Notes: generated by a model from the letters alone, not told the origin. 64,000 bases of DNA from Platerodrilus igneus (GCA_036346225.1 JARFIW010000003.1:5863501-5927500); one strand, 5' to 3'. Shown: positions 1-14,560, numbered from the stretch's first letter. A program made the numbers and translations.

Positions 1-1169
1 AGTTTTTGGGATACAAATACCACCATTTATTAAGGATTCTTTTAAACCGGGATGAGTGTTTTCCACATTTACTAAATTTTTCACGAACATGACCCTGGTA
101 TTAATTAGGTATTTCTAGACGACTTTTTTAATTTAAAAAAAAAATGGGGTAGGTAAAGGCGGCCGTTTTGGGGTGGCAGACGGGTCGCTCATATTAAACG
201 GCTTACAACATTACACGTTTACAATAGCAAACCTTTAGTATCTTATGAGGAAGGTAATTTTACTTCCAGCTCTTGGTCTATAAGGTTATTGATATATCAT
301 ACCTAATGGTTAATTACGGTTCGAACACATATCACAGCCATAATCAGAAATTCTTTAAATAGGGTTTTGCATTTAAAAAAATAACCTTACGGTTTCCTCA
401 GCAGCAACAAATCGGTTAAAGAAGATGACATATTTGATACTAATAATTAAGCATTGAGGTAATAGCTATTGAAAAATAAATAATCAATAACAAATTAGCG
501 AATACTAAAAGTATAAGCATGGTCATTGTTCTCTAAACATGCACGTTTTAACTGTAGATTCTACACTATTTAAAATTTCTAGTGTAATGCTATTGAAAGC
601 TACGTGAACCAGTTTTTGTAATTCTCAGTTTCGAAATTTCGAGCATAAACATTTTTGACGTTTTTGACGTTATCGCACAGAAATGCATTTATGAACAAGC
701 ATGCTAGCTTGTTAGATGTTCTTCATTTTTAAAATTAAATTCCAATAAGCGTTGAAACAATCGAATGTTTGGTTTGTTATTTTGCAGCGTCACCACTTTA
801 AGTTTTATTATAATTTCTTGCTGCTTATTGAATTTTTTATGTAAATTATCGAAAGAATTTTAAAATACAGTAAGATATAAAGTGTAATTTTGTGCCATAG
901 TAATTCTTTCGAAGCCACGCGGATGTGTCTGGACCTGTTTCCGTAGAGAAAACAGCCTCATTGAATAATGTTGAGGTTAGAATAAAATCTTAAAGACTAT
1001 GGTACTTTTATAAAACCAGTGTTATTTCGACAAAAATCATCCAACCAAAGAAAAGAGAATAACGGGTGCCTGTACCTAAAGATCCAAAAACATCCTCTAA
1101 ACAGATGACCCAGCAACGAGGATAGCGAAATTTGCTATTCACTCAATTAAACACAAATAAAATAAAATA
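1..1169. other. AT-rich sequence without recognised feature
   Basis: No open frame, tRNA-like box, inverted repeat or family motif was recognised here. It is AT-rich and ends where similarity to a LINE C-terminus begins. Confidence 0.5.
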
Positions 1170-1846
1170 AAATCCCGAATACATAACTCCCTACTCCATT
1201 CCTGGTAAGATCTTTGGTCCCACTCCACCATCGGCAGATATAGATTTAATATCTTCCCTGATACCACAAACATCTCTCCACATATTCCTTCCTCTAATCC
1301 TCCTACAATGCAATTTCTGTCCGGCCATAGTAACTTCCGTAATGAACTTCATCAATTCCATGTAACTCCTTCTCCTCTCTACCCTTGCAACAATCAATCT
1401 CTAGAAACCCCGCTACACCTAATATACACCTGTCCCCTAACCTCTCTACTACAAATCAACCTCAAGCAATCTACAAACTTTGACCCGTTTCCCCACTACC
1501 TAACATAAACTTCCTAGTCACTAACTACCCTCAAGAATTCAACCATTTCGTAAATGAAATCCTCTTAACCAAACCTACCACCCACAACCAGCGGCACTAA
1601 CACACTTAATAATACGCTCTTGCAATTCATTACCACATCACACCTGCACTCGCACTATACGCAAAATCAGTACCACTCCACGTTCTTAGTCGACGATTAA
1701 AATAGAGGCACAAATCTCCCTTATCAGAACTTCAAAAACCACAGTTGCCTTTGAATTTATTATTCTAAGTTCTTCAAATATGTAAATACTTTTAATGTAT
1801 GACTAGTATGGGCTCTGGCCTAGGTATAGTCCACAACAATAAATTA
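1170..1846 (+). pseudogene. 3' end of an I/R1/Jockey-type non-LTR retrotransposon
   Basis: The plus strand around 1190-1505 translates to a decayed LINE ORF2 C-terminus. Visible pieces are FLSGHSNF, then FHVTPSPLYPCNN, then ETPLHLIYTCP. This is the cysteine/histidine region after the RNase H-like part of I- and R1-type polyproteins (family pattern: FLTGHG, then SPxCxCG, then ETxxHxxxxCP). The frame is open only from 1308 to 1508; upstream codons match weakly and the catalytic domains are absent, so the copy is truncated at its 5' end. An untranslated stretch leads to an (ATCT)n tract, plausibly the element's tail. The minus-strand open frame over the same bases is an antisense shadow. The clade is uncertain. 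Confidence 0.55.
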
Positions 1847-1869
1847 ATCTATCTATCTATCTATCTATC
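1847..1869. repeat. (ATCT)n microsatellite, probable LINE tail
   Basis: Nearly six uninterrupted ATCT units follow a LINE 3' region. Several I/R1-type LINEs end in short tandem tails, so this may be the 3' tail of the upstream fragment. Confidence 0.7.
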
Positions 1870-4800
1870 AAATAAAATTAAATCCTATCGAATTTAGAAT
1901 TTGTCAAGAATCTAGATACACGAAAGTTTTAAGAAGATTAACATTTTCCCTACAAAATTATTTGGTCTGCCTAAAGTATGATCACTAATAACACAATAGC
2001 AAATTGTAATTATTATTTTATTTCCTAATATGTAATGGGTGTTTCTTATAGCGTTTCCCAGTGATTACGGATCGGTTTGCAGAATTCTTCTAGCACTCTC
2101 CAGTCAGAAGTTGTTCATATTTTTATAGTGGATGAACGTTTTATTATGCAAATTGAATCTTCAAAGACATGTTGTAACCCATATCGTCGTATGTGGAAAT
2201 TAAAGATTTATAATTTGTTCGTAATTTTTTCTCTTTGTATTTACCAAGAAATTGGAACACATCTCTTTAAATGATACACACGCAACAGTCTCAGTCTCGA
2301 TCAGTTTTGAATCGAATACACTGTCCTTGATGTGAGGTTTTGACGGCCCTATAAAAATTCCTTCTTTTATTTTTGCTTGACAGTCTGGGAAACTTCTCTT
2401 AGATATCGGAAGCCTTCGGCATCTTTATTTACAGCTTTGGCAAAGTTATTTCATCAGTCCCAGCTTTATGTGCAGATGTGGTGGCAAAACTGTCTTGGTA
2501 TCAACGACAGAAGGTTTTGTAACATTTTTTCTCCAGCAACTAGATTTTCTCGCATTTTCCATTGTTAATTATTTGCTCTGCTGTCCCATTCACAGAGAAA
2601 ACAGCAGTACTTGGTGTATCCCAATAGAATTCGTAACAAATGTGCCATGACTTGTAAATCGCCACATATGCCCCACTCTTGTTCTGTATGTATAATTTTT
2701 TCATGAAAAGTTGTCACATTGTCATAGTTTTCTTTATATGTACTGCGTGGGCAATAGGAACAGACGGGCCCGAATTTTCATTTTGGTGGAGATAAATAGT
2801 CTTGGCTCATTTACATCCTAATGTATTCATTAGTCCAGGAACATCTGCATAGCACACCAACTCATTACCCGACGTAAAAAATGAAGAAAATCTTGTTCAT
2901 GTCTCCGATATGTGGAGGGGTCGAAACATTTGATTGTAGTTCGGTGTATAAATAATGTACCATGAAATTGATTTGAAGACGGAACTTTAGATACTTCCGA
3001 CGAGCATCGTTGTGACAGACCAATTTCAGTCACTTCACTCTCGTGTTGATAAATTTGTACAACCCAAGGTATGACTCCAACTGAATTGTTAATATCAAAT
3101 TCAATTGTAGGTTTCATCATCTGACAGTTAGGTTACTGAAAAATTTGTTTCTGTGGATACCGCATAAAACGTACAAAAGAGAACCTCGTGCAAAACTTTT
3201 GGAACGATATCGTCATGGCGGTTATGAATTTCATTTCAACATTGATACTGACAAGGAAATAAAACTATATTGGCAAGAAATTCAATAAATACTTAACCAA
3301 ATTAAAAGATGTTTTAACTATCGCCGATTCTATAGATACACTGTACAATATTATAATTTTTATTTATACGCAACTCTAAAAACTTATAAAAGTATTCAAC
3401 AAATTCATCGATTAAAAAAATTTTGTGTACATCATAAATGATTTTTAATTACTTTTTCAAGTAAAATATTAGGATGCAAGGTTATAAAATTATTTTACAA
3501 AGAAGAATCTAACCACGGATATATTTATTTCAACAAAGATGTTAAAATTTGTTTTGTTAATATTGTAGCGAAAACTCTATTTACACAGACAACAGTTCTG
3601 TATTTTCAAACTGATTATACAAACTTTCTCAAGAACTTGTAGATGCAATGGAATTCTACAGGCTCCCACAACAATTTATTTTCAGCTAATCATTAACAGT
3701 AAAAGTATTATCTTCTTAAAACTACAATGCTATTTTCTTAACTACTTACTATCGAAACACCATAATTAACTTTCCAAGCACTGATTATTAATTTATATAA
3801 TCACTACAGTAATTTATGTCACACAGAGTAATTTATATGAACAGTAATTTATATCACATTAAATTAGAACAAGTATTATAATCAAAACCTCTATCAGAAC
3901 TCATGTCAAATTAAAACTGACTCCCAATATTCATGATGGTAATTTATATATATTTCAATTGTACCAATTAGTTCGAGAACGTACCAGAATTTATGTAAAT
4001 AACATTCTTCCTATTGTAGTTTAAATAACTCTTAAATGCAAAACCCTTATGCCTATCAATTAAGTCCAACTGCAAGATGTGGTGCCGAAGGACCCATCAA
4101 TCATCTTTTGTATACAAACCTTTCGTTTACGTTCTAAGGCAATTATTCTGGTCAGAAGCAGATCAGTCGGCGCTATGATACAAATTTTCGTATCAATTAT
4201 AGAATTATAAATGAATGTATTCTACAAGATACGAAAATTATATTTCAATTTTTTTATGATACAATGGAGCTTTTTTTTAGAATTGGATGATGAAGGCGAT
4301 TTGTTTAATTTTTTTAATTAAAAAATTTCAGGTAAACATTTAAGAAACAAATTAAAAACAAATTCTTATGAACAATTTTGTAAAATTTTATGGAAGAAAC
4401 AAAATATAAACAAGGAGGCAAGGACCTATGACAACCAACACACTACATGTACTACAATGATTAATTCTTCTCTATTAATAGATATGCTCATTGAGCCTGG
4501 AATGAAAGAAAATGATAAAAGTTGACTTGGAAAAGAAAAATCTATAATACGGGAAAATAGATGTACTATAAGTTTAGATTTAAAAAGGAAACAACTGGAA
4601 ATTTAAAGGAAACTGGCACTTCAACAATAAATAATTTGAAGTTATGTAAAAATGATTTAATAAAATGTTCCGTTTTTGAGAAAGAAAACGAAAAGGAAAA
4701 AATTAATATATATTGTATTTAATTAGTGGATCTTTTGATCTTTTTTTATAAAGAATTAAAATTTGAAGTGAACGAAATAAAAAATCAATTAAAAATTTAA

Positions 4801-7800
4801 AAGAGGACGAAAGCAATTAGCAAAAATAACAGAAAGTAAAAATTCAATGGAAGGCTATCTTTCAACGAGAAAAGAATTTGATACTCTTTCTAGTTTGAAA
4901 GACATTGTGTTGTTAGATCACCGTGAAGATCAAACACGGCTGAACATGTTTACTTATTTTACGGAAAAAAAACTATGTTCATTGGTCATGACAAAATATG
5001 CCTGAACCAAAATATCGTCGGTATGTGTGACAAGTCAAACTCACTGGGGATTTTTAGCTTGGTTTGAACAAATTAATGATGCTTTTTTTTTATTAAAAAT
5101 GTTATGAATCATTAAAATAAATTGATATACAGGGTTATTACCCAAAAAATTATAGCAGTAAATTTGTTAGTTTTAGATATTATCTATTGGGACGTCGTGG
5201 ACACTTTTTCATTTCTCTAAAGAAACTAATTATATTTGGTAAATCCAGCCAAAGTAAACATCTCGATGCAAGGGTCGTGTTGGAAACGGCATATCATTTT
5301 TAAATGTCGGTTTTGTGTGGGTTACCACAATCTTCTTTGTGACATAACATAATTAATGAACTCCGCCAGCTAACAGGGTGGCGATTATAACTTACAAACT
5401 TGGCTGAAAAGAGATAAATGATATTTTATAGCACTGAATTCCACATGAATGTAGGTTTATCTGTTTGAGAGGAGTAAGCGAAAGGCACACAATGACTGGA
5501 CTTTTGCATAATTTAGCATATAAAGTTTCAGGTTTGTTTACCTAACTTTGAATTTCTGCAATTAGTTTCCTAAAAGGAAATTTATAAGTGGAGTATGTAC
5601 CTTTAGTTTCATTTTTGCATGTCATACGTACAATCATTCTGTCTCATTGAACAATATTTTGCATTGCTGGTAATTTTACGGCATTTGTTGCGTACGGTAC
5701 AAAATTGCGCACTAATTTGCAGAAATATGAATTTTTTACGAACTTAATTGAATATACCGGTTAACAAACCCAGCATCCGAATGTAATTAAAGGGAGTTTT
5801 GCATATGGTTATAATTCATAAGCTAGCGTAAATTTCAGAGTATCTCTTGAATTAGTTCGTGTTAAAGGGCATCGTCTAATTTATTCTTTAAGGCGTGGTG
5901 TAATTGTAATTTATAAAGCGGTCGCTTCTATAAGAATTTATTTTATGAATAGCTTTTAGAAGATCCTGTGAGCAGCTATTATCATTATTAGTTCTGAACA
6001 AAAACTAGGACGCATTCTTTTAACGAGTTTTAACAAATTTATATATAAACCATATGCATCCTATGGATGTTTGCATTTTCGCAATCAGGGGTTTGTTCTT
6101 CATTTCTTTTACCAAACTTTTAGAACGCAAAAATGTCTGTTCATAGACAACAATGTATACATTCAAGTCTTGTACATTGTTGACATCTTTTCAGCTGTTA
6201 TATAAGGTTTTTTCATGTACAAAACTCGATGGAAGAAACCTTGCAAAAATAAAGTTTTCCTGAATTCTCCTCTTATGAAACTATTAAGGCTTTAAAGTTG
6301 GGCGAAAATTATGCAGCGTTTTGACAGTTTCGCGTTTTTATATTTAAGAAACGATATACAGCTTAGAAGAATACGATTAACCCAAGAATACTTTAACAAA
6401 AGATAATTGGAATATAAATGGTAGAATAAAGTTGTTAAACCTGTTTTTACGAAGTATAACCCACATTGATTTTTCTATCTGCCAAGTGTTATTTCTTCAG
6501 CTACTATTACATTATTGGTTCTTTAAAAAGGTGTCCTTATACAAATCGTATTGTTGCAATAATGCCTAATCAAACTAACAATGACTACGTTGATGTGCTG
6601 ATAATGTATATGGCAATACACCATAATTCTATTACTGCAAACTGGTAGTACAAAAATTTGCCGTTTTAGTAATTCCTGCATGAGAAACAGGCGTATTTCA
6701 AACAGGTCAAGATCTTGGTATAGGATCTAACCGACACCAACGCATTTTAGGTGCGAGAAAAACACGTTTTAAATGTAGTTGGACAAATTAAATTTCAAGA
6801 GCGTTTCTCAAATCACATTGTAAAGGCTGCTTGAAAATCTTGTGTATCCGTTCAATGTTCAACTAGTACAAACTCAACAATTTGAAGATCATCTACTGCA
6901 TCTGTAGTATTGCAGGTGATCTTTATAACATCCTGCTGACTATTTGAAACCTTTATGGATTGTATTAGCGACGAATAAGGTGGAATTTGTATGAAAGGTC
7001 GTAAACAAGTTTCATAATAGTTATATCTGTGCTGTTGATAATCTATATGCTGTCCATTATAATTATTTCCATCACAGTTTGAGCTGGACATCTTATCGAT
7101 TTCTTCGTATTGCCATTGATAGGAAGTGATATTGTTTATTTTGTAGAATTCTAAAGAAAAGTTTTTGAAAACCTTCCCTTAAATGTATTTTACCAAATGT
7201 GGTTTTTGCAAGGCAGTGAGAAATGTGTTAAATAGACGAAGGCGGTGTCGTTCTATGGCCATCTCGATCACTCCACATAATGCCGTGGAACTCTTATGTG
7301 TAGGATCTCATGAAGACTTTAGTATACCAATGAAACAAAAAATTTAGACGATATTCATAACTGCATTGAATAGCAGCCGCGATAAAAATCCGACAGCCGT
7401 GTCATGAATTGGTGACTACGTTCAGCAACAGTGTAATAACTTTGTACATCTGCTTAAAAGGGCTAGGTTATCATTTATTTAACTCAGATGGACCTGAAAC
7501 TATTTTTATTCAACAGCTTACTTTTACATAATTATAGCACATAGGACCGTTATAAACAAAGTACGTTAAAGATTTTTTTGGTCATTATTGTTTTTATGGA
7601 GTATTCCTTTACGGAGCAGTAAGATTTTACACAAGTGCCAACAAAGAAATCTAATATTAAGCGTAAAGCATTTTATTTCGATCAGATGAAAATATAATAA
7701 TGAAATTACAAAACAAGATTTAAAAACTAAGTAAACAACAAACAACAAAGATAACCAACAAAGCATTCTTTAGCATGTACTACCACCATGCATTTAATAC

Positions 7801-10311
7801 ACTTAATAATAATTTTTATGGCACACATCACAACGTATCTGTTAGTTTTGGCATGCGCTAAACATCCAGCCGATCAAATTTCGAATAATTGTGTAAGCCT
7901 TAGCCGATTTAGATGAATTCTTTTTAGCATTTTTTCGTACAATTTTTAAAATACCCGCTGCAGTACGTCTTCTGAATGTTAGTCGATATAAAGGTACAGC
8001 TTTTGTTTGGAATAGTTATCAAAAATTTTGTATTACCATGGCAAGCCAGTGAGCAAGTAATGGAATACTTTTTTTCCCCGAAAACTAATTCTAAACAGGC
8101 TATTCTGATCAGCTCCATGAACTCCACGCTTATTTTCATTATTTATTTGAACCAGTTTGGTCGCACCTAACATATTTGTTTCTTTTTCTTTCTGCAATAT
8201 CTTCTCAACTTGTTAACAAACAATACAAGCAATGCATTTGAGACTAAAAACCACACTATTATCATTCCACGGACAGCAGTAATTGCGGTATTAGCTACTT
8301 TGTTACTATAAGTTCCTTTTCTCATTTTTTGCATTTCTTTGCAAGTTTCTATTTTGTCCTCAAGTGCCGTATCCAATGGTTATCTACCTCACTTATTTAT
8401 ATATGCTAACGCTTGCTTTTGTTGCAGTTTTACTGAGGAGTCAATAAATATAATCCTTTTTTGGACATTCCTTAGTACTTCTCTGTCTCTGTATGACACA
8501 AAATAATCACTTCGTTAAAACCAATCGTTGGTTCTTCCTACTTTGGTATATGCCAAATTGTTTTACCTACCTCTTTTGACAATGCGTCACAAAGTATGAC
8601 CTTAAATTGCATTGCTTTATAAATGCTCTCCCTTTACAGCCAATAGTTTCTACTTCTTTATAAATTCCACCGCAGATTTAAGGATTATATAAGTCTTACC
8701 TTGTTATCTAGTAAACTTTTTTAATTATTATTTACATAATATTTATTGACAATGAGCAGGTGTCATTTTTTCCAACTAATTTTCGTCTAGACTATCTGTT
8801 ATTGATCAAAATCTGTATAGTAAGCTGCAAAAACCTTAAACAATCAATACCTATAACACTTATTGAGTTTAATACAAAATGTTTTATGATTTTCTTATTT
8901 ATCACTTTTATAAACAGTTTTTGACTCGCGGTCTATCAAAGTTTTTTATATTTTATTACTTTTGTCGAGTTATTAGTGATGCTTTTCATTTTGATCTCTT
9001 TTTTGTTGCTTTATTTTTATTTTATTTCTTACATGCGAAACGCGAACATTTAAAACATTTGCTCTACAATTGTTTGTGCTCACAGCGTTTTTCTTCATAT
9101 CTGTTTGAGTCATTTTCTACAGCATCAGTCAGCTTATGTCTTTCTCAATACATCGTTGTCAATTATCTTTTTTTCTTAAATCTAAAAGCCGTATTTCTGC
9201 ACGAGACTACAAATATGGTGCTTATGTAAAAGTTTTTAACTTTCAGTAACATGCAAAGGCGTCGTTTTTGGCATTTTATCCTATGTTAGTGATGTCGATT
9301 GCAATCGTTGTTATTTTGACGCATTCTAAATATGGTGGCGGACATGTTCTAACCAATTCCATTTTTATGGTCGTGGAACATTTCTTGCTGTTGTCTTTTG
9401 CGTTTATGGGTTTTATGAAATCTGTTTTTGTTTATAGTCTACGCTGTCAATAGTCGGGGTTTTGAGGAAAGTGTTAATACAACAGGTTACTCAAATTGTA
9501 GAAGCCAAACTGCCGACAACGATGAAAAGACTTATTATGCTCCGTTTTCAGTTTAATTCTGAGACCGAAAACAAATATTTATGTTATTCGTGTTGATCTT
9601 TCTCCATCTTTTATTATTAAAGTAAATAGTATTTCTAAAGGAGTTAACTACACACTGTCTTTATAATATTACCTTCCAAGGGAAGTTTCATCTTCGTTCT
9701 TTCTTTATTTGTAATAAGGTAGGCTATTAGTTCTGATTAAGTATAACTTTGACTAGCTGATTCCAATTTGCCTTTATTTGTTGTGCAAATCAGAAATGTG
9801 GAACTTTCGTTCTTTACTTCTATAATAATAATTGCATATATCTTTTCTTGAACTAATGACGGTTGTTGTACAATTGAGGGTTGTGCTGTTATATGAATGT
9901 GATGTATCTTTTTTAACGAGTTTTGAATTGCCCAAGGGTGAACTATAAATTGCATTTACATTTGCAATTTTTACGCATTATTTTTGGTGTTGTGGAGAAA
10001 AACGACTATTGTATAGTTTACAACCTTTCGGATTTAGTTCTTTTTTTGCATATGCAACCTTTATATGTCGCGTTCTCACTTAAACACGAGCAGTAGTTAT
10101 TACAATTCTGATATTCTCTTCTATGAACGCACGATAACTGCGCATTCTTAAACGAAGAGCTGTTGAAACAGTACATTGGATTGAATCGGCTTAATGCAGG
10201 TGTAGTGTAGTAGGTACTCGACCCGTAGCTCAAAGTATTTGTACTTGAAATTTGGACTAGGACTGTTTTTTTTTGTAGTACCATTCTCAATCTAGACCTC
10301 GACTAGAACGA
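1870..10311. other. Long AT-rich stretch with no recognised gene
   Basis: Only short open frames are present on both strands. Examples are 2830-3120 minus (96 codons), 6852-7091 minus (79 codons), 8879-9229 plus (116 codons, almost entirely hydrophobic and rich in F/L/Y as expected from AT-rich DNA) and 10018-10290 minus (90 codons, Cys-rich). A plus-strand frame at about 3142-3642 has only three stops in roughly 167 codons. None shows a family motif I can name, and lengths like these are expected by chance at this base composition. The stretch may hold very old insertions. Confidence 0.4.
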
Positions 10312-10666
10312 ACATCAGTCACCAGTTTCAGATCAGCAAAGAAGATAGAGAATTTTTGATCATTTCTGCATCGTTTGAGAGCATACCGGAGTGACTAAGA
10401 AGTTCAAGTTGCTGAGGTGTGCATCACAAACCGCTGCGTTGGTGTGCACCTAAGTAATTAATCGCTTTTTTTCATAACAAACCAACGCGAACATTTATAT
10501 ATTCACGTCTTCAAGAACTAAACGCTAAATTTTTAAAGGGAAATGTCCGTCTCTACACCAATATTAATTAATTTATTTCCAAGCTTTCTCCAGCAGGCCA
10601 AGGCATTGAAGAACCATCTACAGAAGAACGTAGACATCAGAGAATCAGCACTAGGATCACGCATAT

Positions 10667-11403
10667 TTGCCACCGACGCTACAGAATTTAGATTCTTACA
10701 AAATTACTTTAAGGACAACAACATACACCATTAAATCCGAACGCGAGTCGAAAGTAGTTAGCAGTGGAATTGCTTCGAACATAACCACGGAAGATGTCCA
10801 AACAGAACTCACCGATTTAGGCTGCAAGATCAACTACGTGACGAAACTGCAAAACAAAGAACGAGCATTCAGTAACACCTTCCTAGCAGTGGAGAACAGT
10901 CCAAGGTCATACGATATCTATACCTTCACAACCGAATCAAGGTGTGCGCTTTTGAGATCGGGATGGAATTTGCCCAGTGTCTTTTCTGTCAGAGATTTTG
11001 ATATTCTAGTCTCAACTGCGATTTCAAGCCGCGCTGCGTGAAATGTGGCAAAGGAAATCTAGCCGCCGAATGCAAGAAAACTAAAGAACCCACGCCTATA
11101 TGTGCAAACTGCAGCGGTCCGCACCCGACTAATTACACGGGCTGCTTAGCATACAGGGAGCTATTGAGGAAGCATTACACAACACCGACACAGCAAGGCC
11201 GAAACATTCCAAATCTTCTAGCGACTGACGATGAAGGGTTTACGTTAACCAAAGGCGGGCGCCATGGAGCCGTAACGACGGCATCCACGAACGCACCAAG
11301 GTCAAATGATCCGACATCACCTTTACAGCAGACAAACAGAGAAGTTCCGACAAGGGAACGCACAAGCCTAACCGCAAGCATAAGAAAAGACAACGACGCC
11401 TAA
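10667..11403 (+). pseudogene. LINE ORF1 (gag-like, zinc-knuckle) remnant
   Basis: Two adjoining open segments (10667-11041 and 11038-11403) represent ORF1 of the Jockey-like LINE, broken by frameshifts. The first resembles the nucleic-acid-binding middle of Jockey ORF1 (KVVSSGIASNITTEDVQ...). The second holds cysteine knuckles: CVKCGKGNLAAEC, in which the usual histidine is lost, and CANCSGPHPTNYTGC, close to the family's typical CANCGGxHPAxYxGC. A Ser/Thr/Pro-rich tail follows, as in intact relatives. In life this protein would bind the element's own RNA. The overlapping minus-strand frame at 11175-11393 is a shadow. Confidence 0.75.
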
Positions 11404-11759
11404 TCTCGACAACACCAAAGCTCCCTAGTAACCGAACAAGCTAGAAACGAACTACAATCCGCCAGAACGACATATGTGTGACAAGTAGAACCATCCAAGT
11501 ATACTACGCCCAAGGTCAAGAGCTCAAAGCTCACCGCGTCCAAGGGCACCAAGTTCAAGGCAGTTGCAGTCCAAGATACGGCATGTACATACGAGTCGAC
11601 ATCTCCAAGAGTACACAGATACTCGACAAAGTTCTGCATATGGGCACAGAGTCTAATAAGCTCCTGTATAGATATGACCTTCGACTTCGCCTCGCTATGC
11701 AGGCTCTATGCGACATATTACAAACCTGCAATGGATAACACACCGACTACAAGAAACCT

Positions 11760-13640
11760 AGTACTTTTACCTGGAACGCCAATGGACTATAGAACAAAAT
11801 CACGAAACTAAAACATTTCTTACAAGAATACAACGTAGACATCGCGATGATACAAGAAACAAAAATAACTCCCACCAAACGGAGTAACCTGGGAAACTAC
11901 AACGTTTTTAGAAGAGATCGTAACGTGAACCCAGGACAAACAGCACATTGAGAAGGCAGTGTTAATACGCAAGCACGCACAATACCGACGAAGCCGTTCT
12001 CCATCTGACGAACACCATAGCAGGCGCACTACAACATACTACAGCATACCATTACGAAACAAGCGACCCAACCGTCCTAAATACACAAAAGGGACGCTAT
12101 GAAGGACAAAGATACATCGTCGGAAGAAGGTACAACATACGCGACCCTCAAGTGAAAAGACATCTAAACAGAAAACTAGAAACGGTACAACTCTTGATAA
12201 ACGGGTTCTACAACGAATTCTGGTCCAACCACGTAAACGAAGCTCTACAAACTGAAGGCAACCTCTACAATTTCAACCCTAGATTAATAGCACGTATGAA
12301 CCCGAATTCAACCCATCTTCAAGGTTAAAGCTGAATACTGTGCAGCGTAGAAGACCGAACTGCCAGATTTTCTGAAATTCTACAGTCGACGTTTACAACA
12401 AAACCAACTACCGACCATATCATTACAAACTTCGCAGATAAGATATTGAATCACCTACTACAAGCACCTACATCTGCATTATCATCTCATTGAAGGTAGT
12501 AAAACAAATCATCATCACCCACAGCAACTGGAAGGTTTCGAGAAAGGCACTAAAATACATCACAAGAAAGACATTGGCGTCCATTACAAAAATCTTTAAT
12601 AGCATAAACTTAAACACTTTCTCAAAACCTGGAAAACAGCTTTAGTCTGATGATCCAAACGAGGAATAAAGAACACGACACCGAAAATTACAGTCCGATA
12701 TCACGACTAAGCACGATGCCAAACATCTTCGAACGGCTTCTACTAGCAAGAATCGAGTCACTGCTATAGGACAGGACAGAACAATTTGAATTCAAACAAC
12801 ACTCGTCCACTTTTCAAACGACCAAGGTTATAAATGAAATTTCTAGCAACTACAACAAGAGACTAAAATCGTCGCCATCGCCTTAGACATCAAGAATGCG
12901 TCCGACAAGGTGTGGATCAACGGACTACTAGTAGAAGGCGCCTCGCCTCCAAAGACACCTATTACCACCGGAGTTCCACAAGGGGGCTGCCTCTCCTGAA
13001 ACTCTTCAACGCTTACATACGAGACCTATCAGAAACACCCAGTACATTGTGCGCCGACGACACACTGTTTCTTAACAACTGGATGAAACCCAGGACATTC
13101 AACCACGAAAATACAACGCAAACTCGACCTACTCCCAGGCTGGTTCGAGCAGTGGAAGATAAAATTAAACGCGCACAAGGCAGGGGTCTACGCAAAAAAA
13201 GATCTACGAACTTAATCCACAGACTATCGAAGGCTTACAACTGATTTGGAGTCCTTCTATTAAATGCTTGAGAGGACACATAGACGGACAACTCACGTTC
13301 GACAAACATGCCACCGAGACAACGAACCAGGCTCGAAGAATGAAAGGCTACCTTCACAGAATACTATACCACAAGAACAAACTTCCCACGGATATCAGGC
13401 TCAAGACATATAACACCTACATACGACCAATTCTGAGCGCTGCATCAGCGGCATGGACCACCTACACATCAAACAGCAATAAAACCAAAATAGAGGCCTA
13501 GGCCTTCCAAAACAACACTATGGGAACTCTCACTGCAGCCCGCTGGTTTTAGGAGTGAAACGCTAATGCAGGACCTACACCTACCGACGTTGAAAGAAAG
13601 CTTCAAAGCACTGGCCACAAACATCTACAACAAAATAGAC
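11760..13640 (+). pseudogene. LINE ORF2 (endonuclease-reverse transcriptase) remnant
   Basis: The apurinic-like endonuclease starts with TFTWNANGL (about 11,763) followed by DIAMIQETK (about 11,838-11,864); the conserved Asn and Glu are both visible. After a badly damaged stretch, the reverse transcriptase shows ENYSPISRL (about 12,690; family NYRPISLL) and the catalytic box CADD at 13050-13061 (family YADD) inside TLCADDTLFLNNW. The segment at 13268-13501 is a typical post-RT region, with HIDGQLTFDKH and IRPILSAASAAW. At least a dozen stops and frameshifts interrupt the frame, so no enzyme can be made. Confidence 0.75.
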
Positions 13641-13850
13641 AACTCAGGTATCCAACTCCTTTGATGTATCGTACCTCCGTTAGAAGGAAACTCAGCCAGA
13701 AGAATGAAAACCTTTAGGATACACTAAATGACTAAACAGTGAACATTAGATTGGAATTCCACCTGTCAGCAAAACTGGCGGGGAGAAACGCATGTAAATA
13801 GACACTCTGAGCGAGCAGAGAATCGAAAATTTTATAATGCAGTAACACCA

Positions 13851-14545
13851 GGTAGCGACTAGGCAGCCAGACTAACAAAGATTAGTTCTGTTTAAGGAAA
13901 TTGGACCTGAGAAATCCAGTATCGATCGGCTAAGTTTTCTGCAGTACAAACTTTCGACCAAATCACAAAAATCAACATCTCTCAATTATGCCCGAGAATC
14001 GTAATTACCGCCGAGAAGGATCCATACAGGGAACAAAATAAATTGGTTTATACTAGTTAAACTGGTACCGGAGCCACTATGTTTATTTGGGTTATACAAA
14101 AACTTGTGCTTTATCCAAGCAGATTTTGTTGCACAATAACTTGTTATATTTGTAGTTGCTAAGTTGAAATCAGCTGTGCTAAGAACAAAAATTTGTTCAA
14201 ATTGTTAGCGCAATAGACGAGCAGAAAACAGTTTTAAGGATATTTTGATATAGCGATAAGTATGTTTTGAACGAGAACAAGTGCTTAAGGTTATGTTGGG
14301 TTTTGAAGTAAAGTTGTCATTAAAAACAATTTGCCACTGTTCTGTGGAATTCAAACGTGATCGAAGTTCTCTAAATGACAACTTATTTTGAAAATGACCC
14401 ACAACTGAGGTAACGCCATAATGTCCATCGTATATAGTAGATGGTTAGTTAGAAACCTAAGTGTACATAGAAAATGATTGAGGAGCTTTTGAATGATTGA
14501 ATCCGTAACAGTAAAAAATCTTACAACAAAATTTTCAATCATTTT
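13851..14545. other. AT-rich spacer between LINE and SINE
   Basis: No gene was recognised. Around 14,440-14,550 a loose inverted relationship (GAAAATGATTGA versus TCAATCATTTTC) is the only structure noticed. Confidence 0.4.
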
Positions 14546-14560
14546 CTACTGTGTACACCG
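14546..14560. repeat. Target-site duplication, left, of SINE copy at 14.6 kb
   Basis: CTACTGTGTACACCG occurs here and again, identically, at 14828-14842, immediately outside the SINE. A 15-bp perfect duplication is the signature of LINE-mediated insertion. Confidence 0.85.

Larger units (their letters stand above)
10312..13850 (+). mobile_element. Degenerate Jockey-clade-like LINE
   Basis: A long plus-strand region carries, in the right order, all parts of a Jockey-type LINE: ORF1 with RNA-binding-like and zinc-knuckle segments (10.67-11.40 kb), an endonuclease start (11.76 kb), reverse-transcriptase motifs (12.69-13.06 kb) and the post-RT region (13.27-13.64 kb). Many stops and frameshifts interrupt it, so it is dead. 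Base composition is richer in C and A than the surrounding AT-rich DNA, which helps to mark the borders. The start near 10,312 and the end near 13,850 are estimates from composition and the last recognisable homology; no poly-A tail or target-site duplication was identified. Confidence 0.75.

Noticed and set aside
8879..9229. 116-codon plus-strand frame, a possible membrane protein
   Set aside because: Residue content is what AT-rich DNA yields (F, L, Y, S); frames this long are expected about once by chance in a window of this size; no motif.
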